Shown here piece after piece: positions 6,215 through 7,995 of a stretch of 7,995 nucleotides of DNA. The position numbers were made by a program, and so were the translations under genes. The stretch lies in the NCBI GenBank assembly GCA_021790625.1, contig JAJYGL010000005.1:1-7995 (forward strand). The letters are read 5' to 3'. Source of the stretch: Pseudomonadota bacterium. Its GTDB lineage: Bacteria > Pseudomonadota > Gammaproteobacteria > Burkholderiales > Sulfuriferulaceae. How positions within the stretch are numbered: the first letter of the stretch is position 1; the number at the start of each line of letters is the position of its first letter. Below the pieces are notes generated by a model. The model saw only the letters and a program-made list of their open reading frames with translations. It did no database searches and had not been told where the DNA came from.

Positions 6215-7995
6215 TTAATTGGCGTCAAGTGTGAATTCGACCTGATTTTGTGGGGTAATAGCTGAGGTAGTGACCACGGGTGCGAGCAAATACAGGCGGC
6301 TGGCCTGAATATGCTGCGTTTGCTGAAGATTGGTTTCCACCACCAGCGCACGTTGATTGGCGAGATTATTCAAAGCATTGCTGTTAATGTTGATATAGGC
6401 ACGCATGCGGCGTTCCATCTCGGCAACAGGCAATGTTTTGTACAGATGCAGAAAGTTGCGCGGTTTATCTGGAATCGGGTCGCGCCGGTACGCAGCGGTG
6501 AGATATTTCGGATATTCGCTTGCCGATACCGTGATCTGTTGCGCGGGTTGACCACTGGCGATGATCTGGCGGCGTTTTTCATCTCGCACCATTCGTTGCA
6601 GGGTTAGTTGTTTTAGCCCATCAACATCACGTGCTGAATCTGCCATGCCGCGAATGTCGAGGATCAATTCCGGGCGTTCGGTAAGGATGTGAGCAATTTT
6701 CTGCAGGCGGGAGAGCGATTCTGGCGATAGCGTAGCGCTACCTGACGCAAAGTCGATATGGCGCAGTTTTTGCGCGTCGGTGTCGTTAAACAGGTTGGCG
6801 AGCAGGGTGAAGGGGGCGCTGGTGGTCTTGATGATCAGGTTGGTAATCGCTCTGTAAATTATGTTACCCATGCTGAATTGTGGATCGTTGAGCGAGCCGG
6901 AAATTGGCAGATCGACGTTGATGTTGCCGTGACGGTCTTTGAGCAGGGCGATGGCCAGTCGTATCGGTAATTGCGTGGCTTTTGGGCTGTTGATTCTGTG
7001 ACCGAAACTGAGTTGATTCAGATAGAGCCGGTTGTCGGCAGTGAGTTGATGATTCTCGACATGATAGTGAGCGTCGAATGACAGCATGCCTTTGCGGATG
7101 TCGTAGCCAGCGTACATGCCTGCGTAGGGTGACAGTGGCGTGAGCTCAAAGTCTTTCAGTCTTGCTAATATATTCAGATAGGGATTGTTGTGGAATGGGT
7201 CGATTTGTCCATCGATGTTGACTTGTCCCTGACCGTTGATCTGCCCGTTTAGTTGTAGTGTGGCACGGTGATGCTGGTCTGAATCCAGTTTACTGACAGT
7301 GCCTGATAATTGCGTAATATTGGCTGAATAGTTGGGTTGAATATGGTTATCGTAAAATTTGACGTGGCTGTTCTGTAGCAGAATGCGTCCGATTTGCACC
7401 CGGGTTTTTTTACCCTGCTTCTTGCTCTTGGGCAGCTTGAACAAGTTCTGCAGGTTGAAACTGCCGTCAGGATTGATAATAAAACGCATGAAGCTTTTGT
7501 CGAGGGAAATGGTACCCACTGATACGAGGTTGTTTTTGTCGCTGACAGCATGAATCTGTCGCAAGGCAAGCAATTGCCAGTCGAGGAAGTTTTGCGCCGT
7601 ATTCTGGGTCATGGCACCAAAATGGTCGATATGGGCATCACCTGCAAAATTCATCTGGAAGGGGGACAAGTTGGCGATGACGAGCGACCCTTGCGTGGAG
7701 ACATCACCATTCGTGATGGTGAAACGGAGATAGGGAGCAAAAAAATCCTGCAATGGAACTAGCGGTAAGTGGTTGACGCTGATTTGACTGGTCAGGTGGA
7801 ATGGTTTGGGTTGCAGTGTGCCTTGAATATCGAGTTTTCCGCCGGGATGCAAGCTTGCTTGCAGCCCGATGGTCGCAGCTTGTTGTTTGTCCGATGATAG
7901 GTGTTGGACCGTCAGTTGGATATCGTGGATGGTCAACAGGTGTTTGCCACCGTTGCTGGTATGGTCGTGCAAGATGGCGGTGTAATGCTGAAAGG
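6215..7995 (-). CDS. DUF748 (AsmA-like) envelope protein with OmpA-like C-terminal segment, 5' end missing
   Basis: The frame ends at TAA (6217-6215) and stays open to the right edge of the window, giving 592 visible codons. A TTG at 7972 is only an internal Leu codon, since the frame reads FQHYTAI before it, so the true start lies outside. DUF748 proteins are often around 1000 residues or more, so about half may be missing. Counting that Leu as 1, repeated beta-strand segments fill about 10-350, with an AsmA-type block MRFIINPDGSFNLQNLF (162-178). The family signature DLPISGSLNDPQFSMG (354-369) is followed by an amphipathic stretch ending SAPFTLLANLF (385-395). Residues 404-461 (IDFASGSATLSPESL, then GMAD with D445, and QRM with R460) resemble an OmpA/peptidoglycan-binding fold. 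AsmA-like proteins are envelope proteins linked to lipid transport or outer-membrane upkeep; the exact role here is unknown. It is convergent with the efflux operon and need not share its function. Confidence 0.85.
   Translation of the reverse strand, partial: FQHYTAILHDHTSNGGKHLLTIHDIQLTVQHLSSDKQQAATIGLQASLHPGGKLDIQGTLQPKPFHLTSQISVNHLPLVPLQDFFAPYLRFTITNGDVSTQGSLVIANLSPFQMNFAGDAHIDHFGAMTQNTAQNFLDWQLLALRQIHAVSDKNNLVSVGTISLDKSFMRFIINPDGSFNLQNLFKLPKSKKQGKKTRVQIGRILLQNSHVKFYDNHIQPNYSANITQLSGTVSKLDSDQHHRATLQLNGQINGQGQVNIDGQIDPFHNNPYLNILARLKDFELTPLSPYAGMYAGYDIRKGMLSFDAHYHVENHQLTADNRLYLNQLSFGHRINSPKATQLPIRLAIALLKDRHGNINVDLPISGSLNDPQFSMGNIIYRAITNLIIKTTSAPFTLLANLFNDTDAQKLRHIDFASGSATLSPESLSRLQKIAHILTERPELILDIRGMADSARDVDGLKQLTLQRMVRDEKRRQIIASGQPAQQITVSASEYPKYLTAAYRRDPIPDKPRNFLHLYKTLPVAEMERRMRAYININSNALNNLANQRALVVETNLQQTQHIQASRLYLLAPVVTTSAITPQNQVEFTLDAN

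Noticed and set aside
7970..7972. TTG at 7972-7970 as the start of the DUF748 gene
   Set aside because: The reading frame continues upstream to the window edge without a stop, no ribosome binding site precedes the TTG, and the visible part is shorter than usual for the family, so the gene is cut by the window.

Overview
The window looks like ordinary chromosomal DNA of a Gram-negative bacterium, most likely a beta- or gammaproteobacterium. This is inferred from the outer-membrane lipoprotein, the tripartite RND pump, the DUF748/AsmA-type envelope protein, a moderate GC content of roughly one half, and a perfect FNR/Anr-type site. No genus can be named from the sequence alone. No mobile element, tRNA, rRNA or CRISPR array was seen.

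Layout: positions 1-232 are a leader/promoter region without a convincing gene. It holds an 11-bp tandem duplication (31-52), a perfect TTGAT-N4-ATCAA site (67-80), a 9-bp inverted repeat that reuses half of that site (75-110), a candidate extended -10 element (112-120), and a short hyphenated palindrome over the probable start of transcription (119-137). A three-gene operon follows on the + strand: the inner-membrane RND permease (233-3454), the periplasmic adaptor (3459-4619) and a NodT-family outer-membrane lipoprotein (4616-6130). The first two genes are 4 nt apart and the last two overlap by ATGA, so co-transcription is very likely. A strong, nearly symmetrical terminator hairpin (6173-6213) sits in the 84-nt gap to a convergent - strand gene. 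That gene is the 3' part of a DUF748 (AsmA-like) protein with an OmpA-like segment near its C-terminus, and it runs off the right end of the window.

How the genes work together: permease, adaptor and outer-membrane factor together make a complete proton-driven efflux channel from inner membrane/periplasm to the outside. The substrate cannot be read from the sequence. The permease keeps the Asp-Asp pair of drug (HAE-1-type) exporters but has Ala where AcrB has the relay lysine K940. The order permease-adaptor-channel differs from the familiar adaptor-first acrAB arrangement. The FNR-like site suggests oxygen- or redox-linked expression, which is the most useful testable idea here. I did not find a wholly undescribed system: the genes belong to known families, and the noteworthy points are regulatory and residue-level.
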